Assembly: GCA_900491605.1 (NCBI GenBank) | Contig: UESW01001877.1 | Coordinates: 272,271-336,270 of the forward strand | DNA: 64,000 bases | Reading direction: 5' to 3' | Origin: Calamus simplicifolius | Lineage: Eukaryota > Streptophyta > Magnoliopsida > Arecales > Arecaceae | Shown here: in pieces, positions 33,691-45,405 of the stretch | Numbering within the stretch: position 1 is the stretch's first letter | Layout: the number at the start of each line of letters is the position of its first letter | Position numbers and translations under genes: made by a program | Notes under the pieces: model-generated | Database searches by the model: none | What the model was told of the DNA's origin: nothing | Seen by the model: the letters and a program-made list of their open reading frames with translations, nothing else

Positions 33691-34536
33691 TAAAAATCTT
33701 GGCTTCTCTCGGGTCATCCTAGAAAACCGAAAAAAAACCCAAGATCTTGGATTAAGGGATGGCATCAACTCGCCATAGCAACATGCTAGCATATCTAGAA
33801 GGAAAAAAAAAATAAAAATCCTTTTCAATTAGGTGAAACCTCTTAACCCATCTTAAGAAAAATTCTAGCTACCTTCTTTTGAAAGAATATTTCAAATGGC
33901 AAAGCAACTCAACCTCATAGTATCTTGAAAAATACGCTAACATCATTGTGACTTATCTTTTGTACATTTTTTTTAATCCTAATTCATTAATAAAAGCTTG
34001 GGGGAACATCTTCCTTCGCTTCAATTTTAAGTTTAAAAAAAAAATTCTTGTCTTTACCCTTTTGGTTTGTGAAAGTGAGGGAAGGAGAAGGAAGGGTTTC
34101 GAGGTTAGGGCCCCTTTCCCTCTGGACCAATGGAACCTCAGTTAGGTGTAGTTCCTTTCTTCAAAATTATGCTTTAAAATTGTAATTCAGTTGACTTGTG
34201 GTAAACTTGAAAGGATCCTCCATATGCTTAGCTTTTATAGGGTCATGTATAAAGTTTGTCTTCTATGATAGCCACATCCTCATCATATTTTAATTTCCAA
34301 GACCTTATTTTTTCTAGTCAGGATGGACCAAATACTTTACTTTTCATCTCTATCTCTTCCTAAAGAAGTCTTTAGAGCCGAATATTTAACTAATTCTTCT
34401 TATGATTTACTAATAGAACAAACAGTCTGGAGATGATCCATGGAAAAAATTTACTTTCCCAGTCAATGTAGACTTGGAATCAGGAATTGCAGTCCAACAA
34501 CAAGCTCAATTATTTCACTTGCTTTCATGTGGTTGC
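33691..34536. other. AT-rich intergenic stretch
   Basis: No gene, repeat or mobile element is recognised. Short ORFs on both strands lack any protein-like features. It ends at the GTTGC target site of the solo LTR (34532-34536). Confidence 0.6.
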
Positions 34537-34795
34537 TGTAACCCCCCGTAAATTATTATGGGGGAATGTAACTCTTAGTATTTATTTTTAGGGACACCTG
34601 GCATCTTAACTCCCTTCTACGTTTAAATCTCCATGCGACGTCTGGTTTCTTGGGTCTTCGCGCGTCGGATGGGTTCCCATCTTCTATTGATCCGAGGCGT
34701 CGCGTGGGAGAATAAAAGGAGTCGAAGGATGACTCCCTTATTCACCCTGACGCACACCTCTTCCAGGTAATCCCTTGCCCATCCTCTTAATGCCC

Positions 34796-34851
<56 letters not shown>

Positions 34852-34862
34852 GAGAGAGAGAG
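34796..34862. repeat. (GA)n microsatellite
   Basis: About 27 GA dinucleotides with two interruptions, inside the solo LTR. It generates the Arg-Glu run of an otherwise unsupported ORF. Confidence 0.95.
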
Positions 34863-35974
34863 ACAGCCGGGAAGAGAAAGAGAAAGAGCCTGGGAAGGGA
34901 GAGAGAGAGAGCGGCAATCGGGGAGATGAAGGGAAAGAGCTTGCCCGTCATCACCTTCGAGCACAAGAGGGATGTCTATGGATTTGCGGTGTGGCCTCAA
35001 CATTTGCAGCAATACCGAGAGAGGAAGAAGAAGAGAGATCAGATCGATGGATCCGCTTCCTGGAGAGGCAGGAGACGTCTGCCCCAGTTTCCTCCTATGA
35101 CTCTTCTCCAGAGGAAGGTGGAAATGCATCATCTTTGCGGGAAGCTAGAGTCACGGGACATGAATCCGATCACAGTGTGCATGACAAATCTCATGGTCTG
35201 GAGGAAATTGGAGCGGAGAAGAGGACAATAGAAAAGGAGACGGGAACACATAAGATCCAAACTTGGGCTCAGATTAGGCCTTCCCTCCGTCCTATTGAGC
35301 AGATGATGAGCTTTCGTGGCAAGAAGAGGAGAAATTTAATGGGCAATGAGCAAGATGCTGAGAAAAGCGGTACCAATCGGGCACCCACTCAAGAGGGGAA
35401 GCCCACGGAGGATTCTAAGGATGAGTTTTATGAAGTGGAGAGGCCAGAAGCTGTCCCCTGTTTCGGGCAAAACAGGGGAGCGGGGGGATGGCTTTGGCTG
35501 AACTGGGCCGGCTGGGCCGGCCGGTTCAGGGCCTTTTGGGCCGAGCAGGTATGAGTTTTGGGGCTAGTTTTGGGCCCGTGGATTGGTCAGGGTAGAGTCT
35601 TAGGAATCATTTCATTATCCAGATTTTAATCAATTAATTGTGTAGGTACCCCGACATCTGATTAGTTGATATATCTGTTGGATTGCGTGCGGAGGTAAGT
35701 AAGCCAGTTATCAGTTTATTAAATAATTTATTTCAGGATATGCGTAGTTAAATTATGAATTGTGATATTAAGAATTGTTATTGGCTAAATTGTAAGTAGA
35801 TGAATACATGGCTGTTTATGTGCTATGATTTCGTGTGGGGATGCTATGCATGAGAAATGCAGTTAGTATGACATTGATGTGATATATTACATGCAATTGT
35901 TCAGTAAGTATAATCCACTGTTTTGCTACATGATTGATGTATTGATGTATTGATGTATGATGTGAGGTACTGTT

Positions 35975-36730
35975 ATGTTTCGCTGCGGCTCACCTTTGCT
36001 CTGTCATACCACACCACATCTAGAGGATGTGTTTTGATGATTATTGCCACGCACCTACACATCTAGAGGATGTGCTCAGAGGAGGCATTGCTGGCCGTGG
36101 GACACATATCTATATGTGCCGCCGCGGTTACCTTTGTTAGGATTGCTTTGAGGTGGCACCACACATATAGAGTATGTGTTCTGGTGGATCATGATATTGA
36201 GATATTGCTGGGCCGTGGGTTACATTTACAGTTACCATTGAGAGTATAAACAGTGGGTTTACTTATATAGTATAATTGAGCGGTTATGATGCAAATGATT
36301 GGTATTATATTCATAAGTGCCGCCGCGGTTCTCCTTTGCTATGGCCATACACATCTAGAGGATGTGCTCAGATGAGGCATTGCAGGGCCGTGGGACACGC
36401 ATGATATAATACTTACATTGCATAATGAAGTGATTGTGAATGCAAAAGAATGAATTATATTGATATGTGCCGCCGCGGTTCTCCTTTGTTAGGGCATGTA
36501 GAGGCCACACATCTAGAGGATGTGCTCAGATGAGGCATTGCAGGGCCGTGGGACACATATAATATAATATGATAATGAATTGTTTATATGCACTGATAAT
36601 TTGCTATGATATAATACAACAATGATGAGTGCAAATGATTTGAATTATATTTATATGTGCCGCCATGGTTCTCCTTTGTTATGGGGCATTGCAGGGTCGT
36701 GGGACACATATGATATAATATAACAATGAT
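35975..36730. repeat. Diverged tandem units inside the solo LTR
   Basis: Four to five units of about 150-200 bp each contain GTGCCGCCGCGGTTCTCC, ACATCTAGAGGATGTG and GCAGGGCCGTGGGACACATA. The ACATCTAGAGGATGTG core is itself an imperfect palindrome. Confidence 0.8.
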
Positions 36731-37276
36731 GGGTTTACTTACATAGCATGTTTGAGTAATTGAACAATGTTTAAGCATGCAAATCATCTATGTGTTTATT
36801 GATTATCATGCTATGATTTGACTGCATAACATGGTTTACTTACTGAGTGTAATCTCATAAAAATATTATAATATTTTTGCTACAGGACCATGAGATTTGA
36901 GAATAACATGTTGGAGTGATGGACCTCAACTCAAATAAAATATAGATTTTTGTTTTATTGCTATACCAGTGTATTTATGTGTAGGGCTTGATGCCCAGAC
37001 TATATTATTGTGGTGTGTAAGGAACCATAGGTTTGTTGGAGCTTCTATTTAAAATAAAGTGGATTCATATGTTGATGTAACCCCAATAATGCTTATGTGT
37101 AGGGCTCGTAGCCCAAATCTTTAGTTATGGATTGTATTAAAGTCATGGACTTGAATGATATATAGGTTGTTGCTTTTCTTGAATTCAGTGTCATGTTTCG
37201 GGACGCCTTGCGTGCCCGGCACGCGGCGGGTTGTCACCCTAGCTCAAAATTTTTGGGTCTGGGGCGTGACAGTTGC

Positions 37277-38381
37277 ATTTCACTAATATTTTTATTTTAA
37301 AGATTCTTTTGATGGAAGAGTGGACAAAAGCTTAACACCAGGCGTTCATCATGGTGGGCCAGGAGGACTCGGTATTAAATTGACTTGTTGGTGTTTCAGT
37401 CTTGAGAATCGCCAAAATCTTGTCCCACACCAGCCGGCCACCGAGTTCACCTTGGAGCATTCCGTGGCTACCAAGTTGTTTCGTGACTTTTGAAGCCCAT
37501 GCATGCTCGCTGAAGACGGAATCATAAATTAATTAGTGCATTAGGAACTTGGGATGACATTAACAAATTGAAGGAAACAAGTGAGAAGATGGTCGAAGTA
37601 GCAAATAAATAACTTTGCACGCGTTGAAGAGATCCATGCGGGCCTGGGACGGATGGCACGACGGCACGAAAACTGTCATGTGAAGGAGGCTTCGTATGTC
37701 TCGGTGAAGGACGTGAGGTGTTTCCGTGTGAAAACGCCCGGCTTGCATGTGAGAACGTTTTGCGTGAGGGGAGGCATCATGGAGTGGGCTTGGGTCACTC
37801 CACAGGTATTTGCGTGAAGGAAAAAATCTTTGTACACCGCCCCCCGGTGCAGCAAGTCCTATGTGGGCTGCACCGCCTCTCCTAATTGGTCCACGTGGAT
37901 CCTACATGGCTGACGATGCGAAACGGTATGGCTCTGCTACGATGTTACGTTCTGATCGTGATGGCCATTAAAAGCGCTTCACCTTTATTTTAAAATTACT
38001 GTGCAGACGAAAATGCCCTTTCCCTCCAGCCTACTTCTACCGTAATTTTTTCTTGGATTACATATGTGCAAGAAAAACTTTTTCTTTCCTCTCACTCTGG
38101 CTTTCGGATGCAAGGAATCAGTCCAAGGTTTGAGCAAGATCCTGAGCCCTCGCTCTGAGAGTCCGGTCGAAAGAAAATATTTTAGCTTCGAGGCTAGAAT
38201 ACGTAGCTACTGAAGTCTTTGTACAAAACTTATGGAGAAAATGTCATCCGTAGCTGGAAGTAAAAAGTTCTTGTTCCCACTTCTTTGTAAAGCTCCTTTA
38301 TTACACCAACTATTTTTTGTCGTTAGAGGAAGTTAATGCATTAGGAAACCGTTTAATGCGCAGGTAACTTCCTTAGAATTA
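37277..38381. other. Intergenic stretch without recognised gene
   Basis: There is a short G/C-rich segment at 37840-37860 (CACCGCCCCCCGGTGCAG). No ORF of interest is seen. It leads into the Mutator-type array. Confidence 0.5.
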
Positions 38382-39150
38382 GGGTGTCCCGCGACACCCC
38401 ATGAGGAATTTGGCCGAAAATCCTTTGCGACACCCCAGTTGAAACCTTACGACTTCCTAGTACCAATGCTACGACACCCGTGATTATAACTGGCCATGGA
38501 GAGAAGCCCCGTGACACCCCATGAGAAATTCGGCCAAAAATCCTTCGCGACACCCTAGTTGAAACCTTATGACACCCTAGCGAAAATGCTACGACACCTA
38601 TGCTTATAACTGGCCATAGAGAGAAGCCCCGCGACACCCCATGAGGAATTCGGCCTAAAATCCTTCGCGACACCCTAGTTTAAACCTTATGCCACCCTAG
38701 CGACAATGCTACGACACCCGTGCTTATAACTGGCCATGGAGAGAAGCCCCGCAACACCCCAAGAGGAATTCAGTCAAAAATCCTTCGTGACACCCCAGTT
38801 GAAACCTTACGACACCCTAACACCAATGCTACGACACCCGTGCTTATAACTGACCATGGAGAGAAGCCCCACGATACCCCAGGAGAAAATCAGCTGAAAA
38901 TCAGTGATGTTATTCCGGCTGAAATAGTATGACACCCTAGTTATAAAACTAAGACACCCATTCAGGAAATTACCCGGAACACCCCAGCTTTACCGTTAAC
39001 ACACCGTAGGTTTAAACTTATGACACCTATGGCCTTACATCAGACGCTAAAGAACAGCCTCGTGACATCGTAGAAGAAAATCAATCGTAATCGTAATAAA
39101 GCTAGATACCCCAGATTTACTATTAAAACACAGTAGCATCGAAGCAGTCG
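38382..39150. repeat. Motif array 1, about 120-bp unit, GACACCC polarity
   Basis: Five units start near 38393, 38511, 38631, 38751 and 38870 and then decay. Each has three to four GACACCC motifs separated by about 22, 22, 34 and 43 bp, with constant spacers such as GCTTATAACTGGCCATGG. The array opens with the inverted pair GGGTGTC-CCGC-GACACCC (38382-38399). Confidence 0.9.
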
Positions 39151-39190
39151 CAAGTTCATCTATAATATTATTAGTCTTTGCAAAATTTCT

Positions 39191-39660
39191 TTACAATTTC
39201 ATACGGATATGCTTTTTTGCATTTCCAAACGGACCACTATGGTCTCCTCCCTTTCTCTTCTTCACACTTGTATGCTTAAAAAGGGATTTCGGAGATCCAC
39301 CAGAGTCGATCTTCAACGTTCCCTTGGCAGTTTGCTTTTCCACATCTTCATCGGAGCCATCGAGCCGAAGTTTTATACTAAAGGCGATAGCCAGCTCGTC
39401 TACCTCCGATGTCGTCATGGGCGAAGCTTTCTTAAACCATCTTAAACTACCTCCGATGTCGTCTACCCTTCCCGTGGTTGTAGGCAATACTCATCTTTTC
39501 CCCTTTTATGGCCGTCAAGTTGGGAGATGGGGGACAGAAACCATTACTGAAGAGAGTGTCGGAAAACCAAATCTCGTCGAAGTCAGTGTTCCAATCTCCG
39601 ATTCGGAACAAGTATCAGCCATGCTAGCATCTTTGTTATAGTAAATCGGAGTGTTTCTCC
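39191..39660 (-). pseudogene. Unidentified ORF fragment inside the arrays
   Basis: Non-repeat DNA separates array 1 from array 2. On the minus strand a 98-codon frame (39487-39191, VDDIGGSLRWFKKA, SIKLRLDGSDEDVEKQ, a Lys-rich tail) and an upstream piece in a second frame (MADTCSESEIGTLTS, about 39622-39515) look protein-like. Acidic then basic composition suggests a nuclear protein or transposase head. I do not recognise the family. It could be the displaced start of the transposase or a captured host exon. Confidence 0.35.
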
Positions 39661-39819
39661 TCGCATGAAGGAATGAGACTTGGTACCTGTGGTTTAAATG
39701 CACGCTGAACGGATAAGCTTTACGACGTCCCAAGAGGAAATAGGTCAGAAGTATTACGACACCCAAGTTATGTTCACCCAAAAAAAGATCTACGATGCCA
39801 CAGTTGAAACATTAAGATA

Positions 39820-40430
39820 CCCAAGCAATAATGCTATGACCCCAGGAGCAATTCGGCCGAAAATTCTTCGTGACACCCTAGTTGAAACCTTACGACACCC
39901 TAGCACTAATGCTACAACACCCGTGCTTATTACTGACCATGGAGAGAAGCCCCGCGACACCCAGGAGGAATTCTGCCAAAAATCCTTTGAGACACCCTAG
40001 TTTAAACCTTACGACACCCTAGCACCAATGCTACGACACCCGTGCTTATAACTGGCCATGGAGAGAAGCCCCGCGACACCCGATGAGAAATTCAGCCAAA
40101 AATCCTTTTCGACACCCCAATTGAAACCTTACGACACCCTAGCACCAATGCTACGACACCTGTGCTTATAACTGGCCATGGAGAGAAGCCCCGCGACACC
40201 CCAGGAGGAATTCTGCCAAAAATTCTTTGCAACACCACAGTTTAATCCTTACGACACCCTAGCACCAATGCTATGACACCCATGCTTATAACTGGCCATG
40301 GAGAGAAGCCCCGCGACACCCCATGAGGAATTCGGCCAAAAATCCTTTGCGACACCCCAATTGAAACCTTACGACATCCTAGCACCAATGCTATGACACC
40401 CGTGCTTATAACTAGCCATGGAGAGAGCAT
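39820..40430. repeat. Motif array 2, about 120-bp unit, GACACCC polarity
   Basis: About five units start near 39830, 39952, 40073, 40193 and 40313 and are closely similar to array 1. The array ends abruptly in GCCATGGAGAGAG at 40426, where an exon-like fragment begins. Confidence 0.9.
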
Positions 40431-40600
40431 GGGAATGGATATAAAGAAGAGGAGAAGAGGGGGGAGGGGCAATATACGAAGGGCCAAGAGGAGTCTAAAT
40501 CTGATAATAAACTTGTCACCCCTATGCCAAAGGGTGATGATTGAGATATACAATTTGATGGATTGCCTTCGCTTATTAAGAGAAATGGGGTGTCATAGGA
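40427..40600 (+). pseudogene. Duplicated exon fragment of the Ulp1-type gene inside the array
   Basis: This aligns with 43135-43300. Shared sequence includes GGGCCAAGAGGAGTC, AATCTGATAATAAACTTG and CCAAAGGGTGATGAT, then GCCTTCGCTT. It has a nonsense codon soon after GTGATGAT. It sits exactly where the motif arrays switch from GACACCC to GGGTGTC polarity. Confidence 0.75.
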
Positions 40601-41345
40601 TTTAAAGCAAGGGTGTCGTCAGATGAGAGCTGGGGTATCGGAATAGCCTAAATAGGGGATGTCGTAGGTCCCCGCCTAACAGTCCCAGCATGGGTGTCGT
40701 CGCCTTAAAGATAGGGTATCGTCAAATGAGAGCTGGGGTGTCGTAACAGCCTAAGTTGGGGTGTCGTCGGTCCCCGCCCTTAACAAGTCTCGGCACGGAT
40801 GTCATCGCCTTAAAGCTAGGGTATCGTCAGATGAGAGCTGGGGTATCGTAACAGCCTAAGTCAGGGATGTCATCGGTCCCCGCCTTAACAAGTTCCGGCA
40901 TGGGTATCGTTGCCTTAAAGCTAGGGTATCATCATATGAGAGTTGAGGTGTCGGTAACAGCCTAAGTCGAGGATGTCGTCGGTCCCCGCCTTAACAGTCC
41001 CCGCACGGGTGTCGCGCTAAAGCTAGGGTGTCATCAGATGAGAGCTGGGGTGTCGTAACAGCCTAAGTCAGGAATGTCGTAGGTCCCTGCCTTAACAAGT
41101 CCCGGCATGAGTGTCGTTACCTTAAAGCTAGGGTGTCGTCAGATGAGAGCTGGGGTGTCATAAGTTGTTTCATGGGGTTTCGTTTGCGACACCCCAGTTG
41201 AAATGTTACGACACCCTTGGTATAAATTTATGACACTACTACGATATATTTGAACAAGGCGGGAATTTTGATGTCACCCTAGTACTAATTCGACGACACC
41301 CTAGTAACTCAGCTATGCCATATTTTTGAGAAAAGTTGCAAACGT
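40601..41345. repeat. Motif array 3, GGGTGTC polarity (flipping near its end)
   Basis: About five units of roughly 110-120 bp have GGTGTCGTCAGATGAGAGCTG, GTAACAGCCTAAGT and CCCCGCCTTAACAAGTC segments (each approximate). From 41185 to 41300 the polarity reverts to GACACCC, next to the start of the Ulp1-type gene. Confidence 0.88.
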
Positions 41346-41512
41346 GGGCAGTTCCTATGGGTTTGCGGGTCAGTGATGTGATCGTGGCGATCCGGTGTCC
41401 TTTCGTATTTCTCTGAGGTCGGCATAAACCCTAGAAGTCCTTCGTTTGTTGCTCGAGAAGCCACTGGTGTCCTATATTTCTTCCATAGTTCATTCTTCCA
41501 TATACTTCATTC

Positions 41513-44228
41513 ATGGAGATGAGTGCTTTCGTTTGTGGACGAAGACCGCGAACAAAGAAGAAGCAGACGGAGAAAATGGCGGAACAATGCAAGGACATGG
41601 TTCTTCGTTCGAATGAGGATGCGGCTCCTTCAGGTATGTTTATCACTATGTTAAATATTATGACATCCTCTCTTAAAATTTCATGACAAGTATGTTTTAA
41701 CCCCTGTTTCAGTTGACATAAAATTGTTCCAGTCCCCCCAGTGAAGGCTTCCCAGCTGTTTAAGAATAGTTGCAGGCCGGCCGTATACGTTCAGAAGGTT
41801 TGGAAGATGGGGTTCACTAGACGGCATACAAAACTTATTCGAAGGACCCCATTTGGTGCCTTCGTCGACATGCAGACATTTCACAGTCGACGGGCGACTG
41901 CTAGCAGACATCATAAGATGTCACAATGGAGGCGACGAGTTCATTTTCTATGGAAAGCCAGTTCTATTCAGTGCCGACGAAGTCGCACTCATTCTGGGAC
42001 TTCCAGCTCATGGGAAGAAGATCGACACGTCCAGCCAGTTGTTCAACGGAAGGTTGTTCAGACGGTTTGGCCAGGGTTTAGATCTTCGCCAAGAAGGTTT
42101 GGAGAAGTTAATATTTCAACTCCGATCATCTAAGGTACAGGAGGATGTCGAGGACACCGTCCGACTTTGGATCGCATACATGTTGGCCATGTTTTTGGCT
42201 CCAAAGTCTAATCAGAGATGTCCACGGTATCTCATCCAGCACTTGGATGACTTAAGTCAACTGATAGCATCGACTGGGCTTCGGCATTGAAGGAGTTGAT
42301 TGTTCTGGCTCTCCCAGAAATAGCTGCTTGCTTGCGTTCCGAGGAGCCGGTCCACTCAAAGAGCAAAAAAAGTTAGGAGGCAGCCTACCCTATTCGGATG
42401 CTCGGCAGCACTGGTGGTAAGGATTATTGAGATGCAGAAATAGTGTCCTTAGTATAATTTTTTGTTAATATTACATTTTTTAATATCCAAAAAATATCAT
42501 GTTCAGGCGTGGTTCCTCGAGCATACATCAATGCGAGACACCAGCATATCCCGATAAACTGCCCCGGCTGTTGAAGTGGTATGACCACCAAATGAAGATC
42601 CAGTCGGTTCGGGTTGCCGACTTGCAGCCTCACGACTTGGTAAGCTAGTACATTGCTCCATTGCTCTGACCATATTTTTTCAACTTAATGTGTCAATATG
42701 TTCACTTAATATTAATTTGTTATCATCTTGCGTTGCAGATGGAGGGAGCTACTGTACCACTGTCAGAAGAGCGCTGGCTTCTCACTCAGCAGAATGTAGC
42801 ATCCTTCAACCAACAGATAGCTGCAACGGATAGCTGTGCCGAGTTGAGGACTGAATTGGAGTGTGTTAAGGATCAACTCGACGATGTCAGGCACAGGCTG
42901 TCCATTGCTGAGAGCCTCCTCAATTCACTGCTCAGAAAGGAATGCAATAAATGAGGAGGACAAGGGAGATGGGAAAAGAGAGGTGCATTCCCTGGAGTTG
43001 TTTTCTCGAGCCTGGTAAAGGAAATAGTGAGGAGAAGAAGATGGAGGAGGACCATTCATCCGAGTGTCCAATTGAGACGGGGAATGCAAAAACAAAGGAG
43101 AACAAATTGGAGGGGGATTCATTGGACGATAAAACAGAGCATGGGAATGAAAATAAAGAGGAGTTCCAGAGGGCCAAGAGGAGTCCAAATCTGATAATAA
43201 ACTTGGCACCCCTGTGCCAAAGGGTGATGATATGGACATAGAAATCGTTGGAGTGCCTTCGCTTGTTAGGAGGATTAAAAAAGAGCCGAGGAAGCGTAAG
43301 GCATCCACGGTCGTCGGAGATTGTTATGAGACAACCCGTCCTAAAAAGTCGTCGAAGACAGTGGGCATATCAAAGCCCAACACAACGGTCGAAGATGACC
43401 AAATTATTATTCAAATTTTTTTTTGAGCGAACGACTAACCGACGAGATCGTCTACACCAATATGTTAGGTGGCATTGTAACAAGAAAAAGTCTTCAAGAT
43501 CTCATTAACAATGAAATGATAATAGATGATGTAAGTATATCAAGAAACCTTTTCTAGTTGTTGATTTTAAAATTATATTAATCGTTTACATTCCATTGGC
43601 AGATAATTGATGCTGGCCAGGAGTTTCTGATGCGCAACTGGACAGAGCATCCGGACCGATACCATAAGTGCATCTTTGCATCAGTTTTCGTATCCGCTCT
43701 GTGTCTGACTTCTCCATCACCTGCTCATGAACTCGCTGGAACATCAGGGGCTTCGATATTTGACAATGTATCGATGAAGATAAGGCCAATTCCGGTTTCT
43801 TTCACCATAATAAACTCCGATAACTCGCACTGGCATTTGGTTGCTGTCGACATGGAAAGAAAGGTGTTCATGCACCTGAATTCATTAAAACGCAACCCAA
43901 GTACAAGGCCAATGCAAATAAATGGCATACAATTCTTGGCCACATATTCCATATCTACTGCGATAAGAAGGAAGCGATGACTTGGCCGATGGAAGAGATT
44001 TCGGATTGCCCAAGCCAACCGGCCGGATCGCTGGATTGCGGCCTATACTGTCTGAGATACATGGAATGTCTTGCTCGATGGGACAATCCTGATATGAAGA
44101 TGGATTTCATGGATGAGGAAGTCAGAGATTACCGGCGACAATTAGCTGCGACGATATTGAGAGAGGGCCTGAACAAAAGATCAAGCGACATTGTCAAAAC
44201 TGTTCTTAATTTTTTTATTCTTCTTTGA
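41513..44228 (+). pseudogene. Ulp1-like (C48) cysteine protease gene of a Mutator-like element
   Basis: The ATG at 41513 opens a short basic exon (CGRRPRTKKKQTEKM) ending at CAG|GTATGT (41633/41634). The next part (from about 41740) has a plant-mobile or DUF1985-like region: TVDGRLLADIIRC, FYGKPVLFSADEVALILGLP and YLIQHLDDLSQL. Frame changes occur near 41885 and 42265. A coiled-coil stretch (42740-42950) and a Lys-rich nuclear-type segment (RRIKKEPRKRK, near 43270) follow. The C48 domain is at 43600-44200: His in NSHWHLVAVD, the acidic partner in that same motif, Gln in PSQPAGS and Cys in LDCGLY. A frame change near 43975 splits it. Ulp1 enzymes cut SUMO-type conjugates; whether this one did is unknown. 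Confidence 0.75.
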
Positions 44229-44289
44229 ATGAAAATTTAATGTAATTTATTCATATTAACACTGTTTCAGAATTAATGCAAATGCAAAA

Positions 44290-45285
44290 AATTTATATTG
44301 AAAACAGGGGTGTCCTCGATTTATTCGTATTTATGCCTTTTCTACTTCACAATTTCTTAAGTTTTTATATATGATGTCTTAAATTGAAAACTAGAATGTC
44401 GTAAATTGAGAACAGGGGTGTCGTAGGATTTTGCCTTGGTATCATCGAGCTAAAGCTAGGGCATCGTTAGCCCAGAGCTGGGGGGTCGTTGCGCTAAAAG
44501 CATTGGTGTCCTTTAGTAAAAAATGGGATGTCATAGGATTTGGCCTTTTGGGTGTCGTCAAGCTAAAGCTAGGGTGTAGGGTGTCGTTAGCCCAGAGCTG
44601 AAGGGTCATCACGCTAAAAGCTTTGGTGTCCTTTCATGAGAAATGGGATGTCGTAGGATTTTGCCTTTCGGGTATCGTCGAGCTAAAGCTATGGTGTCGT
44701 TAGCCCATAGCTGGGGATCGTCGCGCTAAAAGCATTGGTGTCCTTTCGTGAGAAATGGGATGTTGTAGGATTTTGCCTTTCGGGTGTCATTGCGCTAAAG
44801 CTAGGGTGTCGTTAGCCTAGAGCTTGGGGGTCGTCGCACTAAAAGCTTTGATGTCCTTTCATGAGAAATGGGATATCGTAGGATTTTGCCTTTCGGGTGT
44901 CGTCGTGCTAAAGTTAGGGTGTCGTTAGCCCAAAGCTAGAGGGTCGTCGCGCTAAAAGCTTTGGTGTCCTTTCGTGAGAAATGGGATGTCGTAGGATTTT
45001 GCCTTTCGGGTGTCGTTGTGCTAAAGCTAGGGTGTCGTTAGCCCAGAGCTAGGGAGCCATCGCGCTAAAAGCTTTGGTGTCCTATCGTGAGAAATGGGAT
45101 ATCGTAGGTTTTTGCCTTTTGGGTGTTGCCGCGCTAAAGCTATGGTGTCGTTAGCCCAAAGCTGGGGGGTCATCGCGCTAAAAGCTTTGGTGTCCTTTCG
45201 TGAGAAATAGAATATCGTAGGATTTTGCCTTTCGGGTGTCGTTGCGCTAAAGCTAGGGTGTCGTTAGCCTAGAGCGTATTCGTAA
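44290..45285. repeat. Motif array 4, about 118-bp unit, GGGTGTCGT polarity
   Basis: Seven to eight units have GGGTGTCGTTAGCCCAGAGC, CGCGCTAAAAGCTTTGGTG, TCGTGAGAAATGGGATGTCG and GATTTTGCCTTTC (each approximate). The spacers differ from arrays 1-3. The array lies between the two convergent genes. Confidence 0.92.
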
Positions 45286-45405
45286 AATATCAAACCTTCT
45301 TAGCAACGAGATGAGCACTTCATTTGGCTAAAAAAGATACCCTAGTTACAAAGCACTTCATTTGCGAACAAGACACCCTAGTTACGAAGTTACGACACCC
45401 GTGTT

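Larger units (their letters stand above)
34537..37271 (+). mobile_element. Solo LTR, chromovirus (Tekay/Del)-like, 2735 bp
   Basis: It starts TGTAACCCCCCG and ends GGGGCGTGACA, bounded by a perfect 5-bp duplication GTTGC (34532-34536 and 37272-37276). There is no gag or pol inside. Starts like TGTAAC...CCCC with ends like GGGCGTGACA are typical of large Tekay-type LTRs in plants. This makes it a solo LTR left by recombination between two LTRs. The interior contains a GA microsatellite and a block of diverged tandem units. A 259-codon ORF at 34775-35554 spans the GA repeat and is not convincing as a gene. Confidence 0.8.

Noticed and set aside
34775..35554. 259-codon ORF with a long Arg-Glu run
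   Set aside because: The run is a translated GA microsatellite inside the solo LTR. The remainder has no recognisable domain.
37838..37860. Possible inverted-repeat end at CACCGCCCCCCGGTGCAG
   Set aside because: A short local hairpin only; no matching second terminus or target duplication was found.
38353..38673. Short ORFs translated from the motif arrays (also 38720-38932, 39698-40000, 40242-40553)
   Set aside because: Their repeated phrases follow the array units exactly, with no independent protein features.
42925..43308. Minus-strand ORF opposite the middle of the Ulp1-type gene
   Set aside because: A low-complexity Ser/Pro/Phe-rich mirror of the Lys/Glu-rich plus-strand exon.
38382..45285. 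CRISPR-like appearance of regularly spaced repeats
   Set aside because: This is plant DNA with roughly 120-bp units, diverged repeats, motifs of variable spacing and no cas genes. It is tandem repeat DNA of a transposon.
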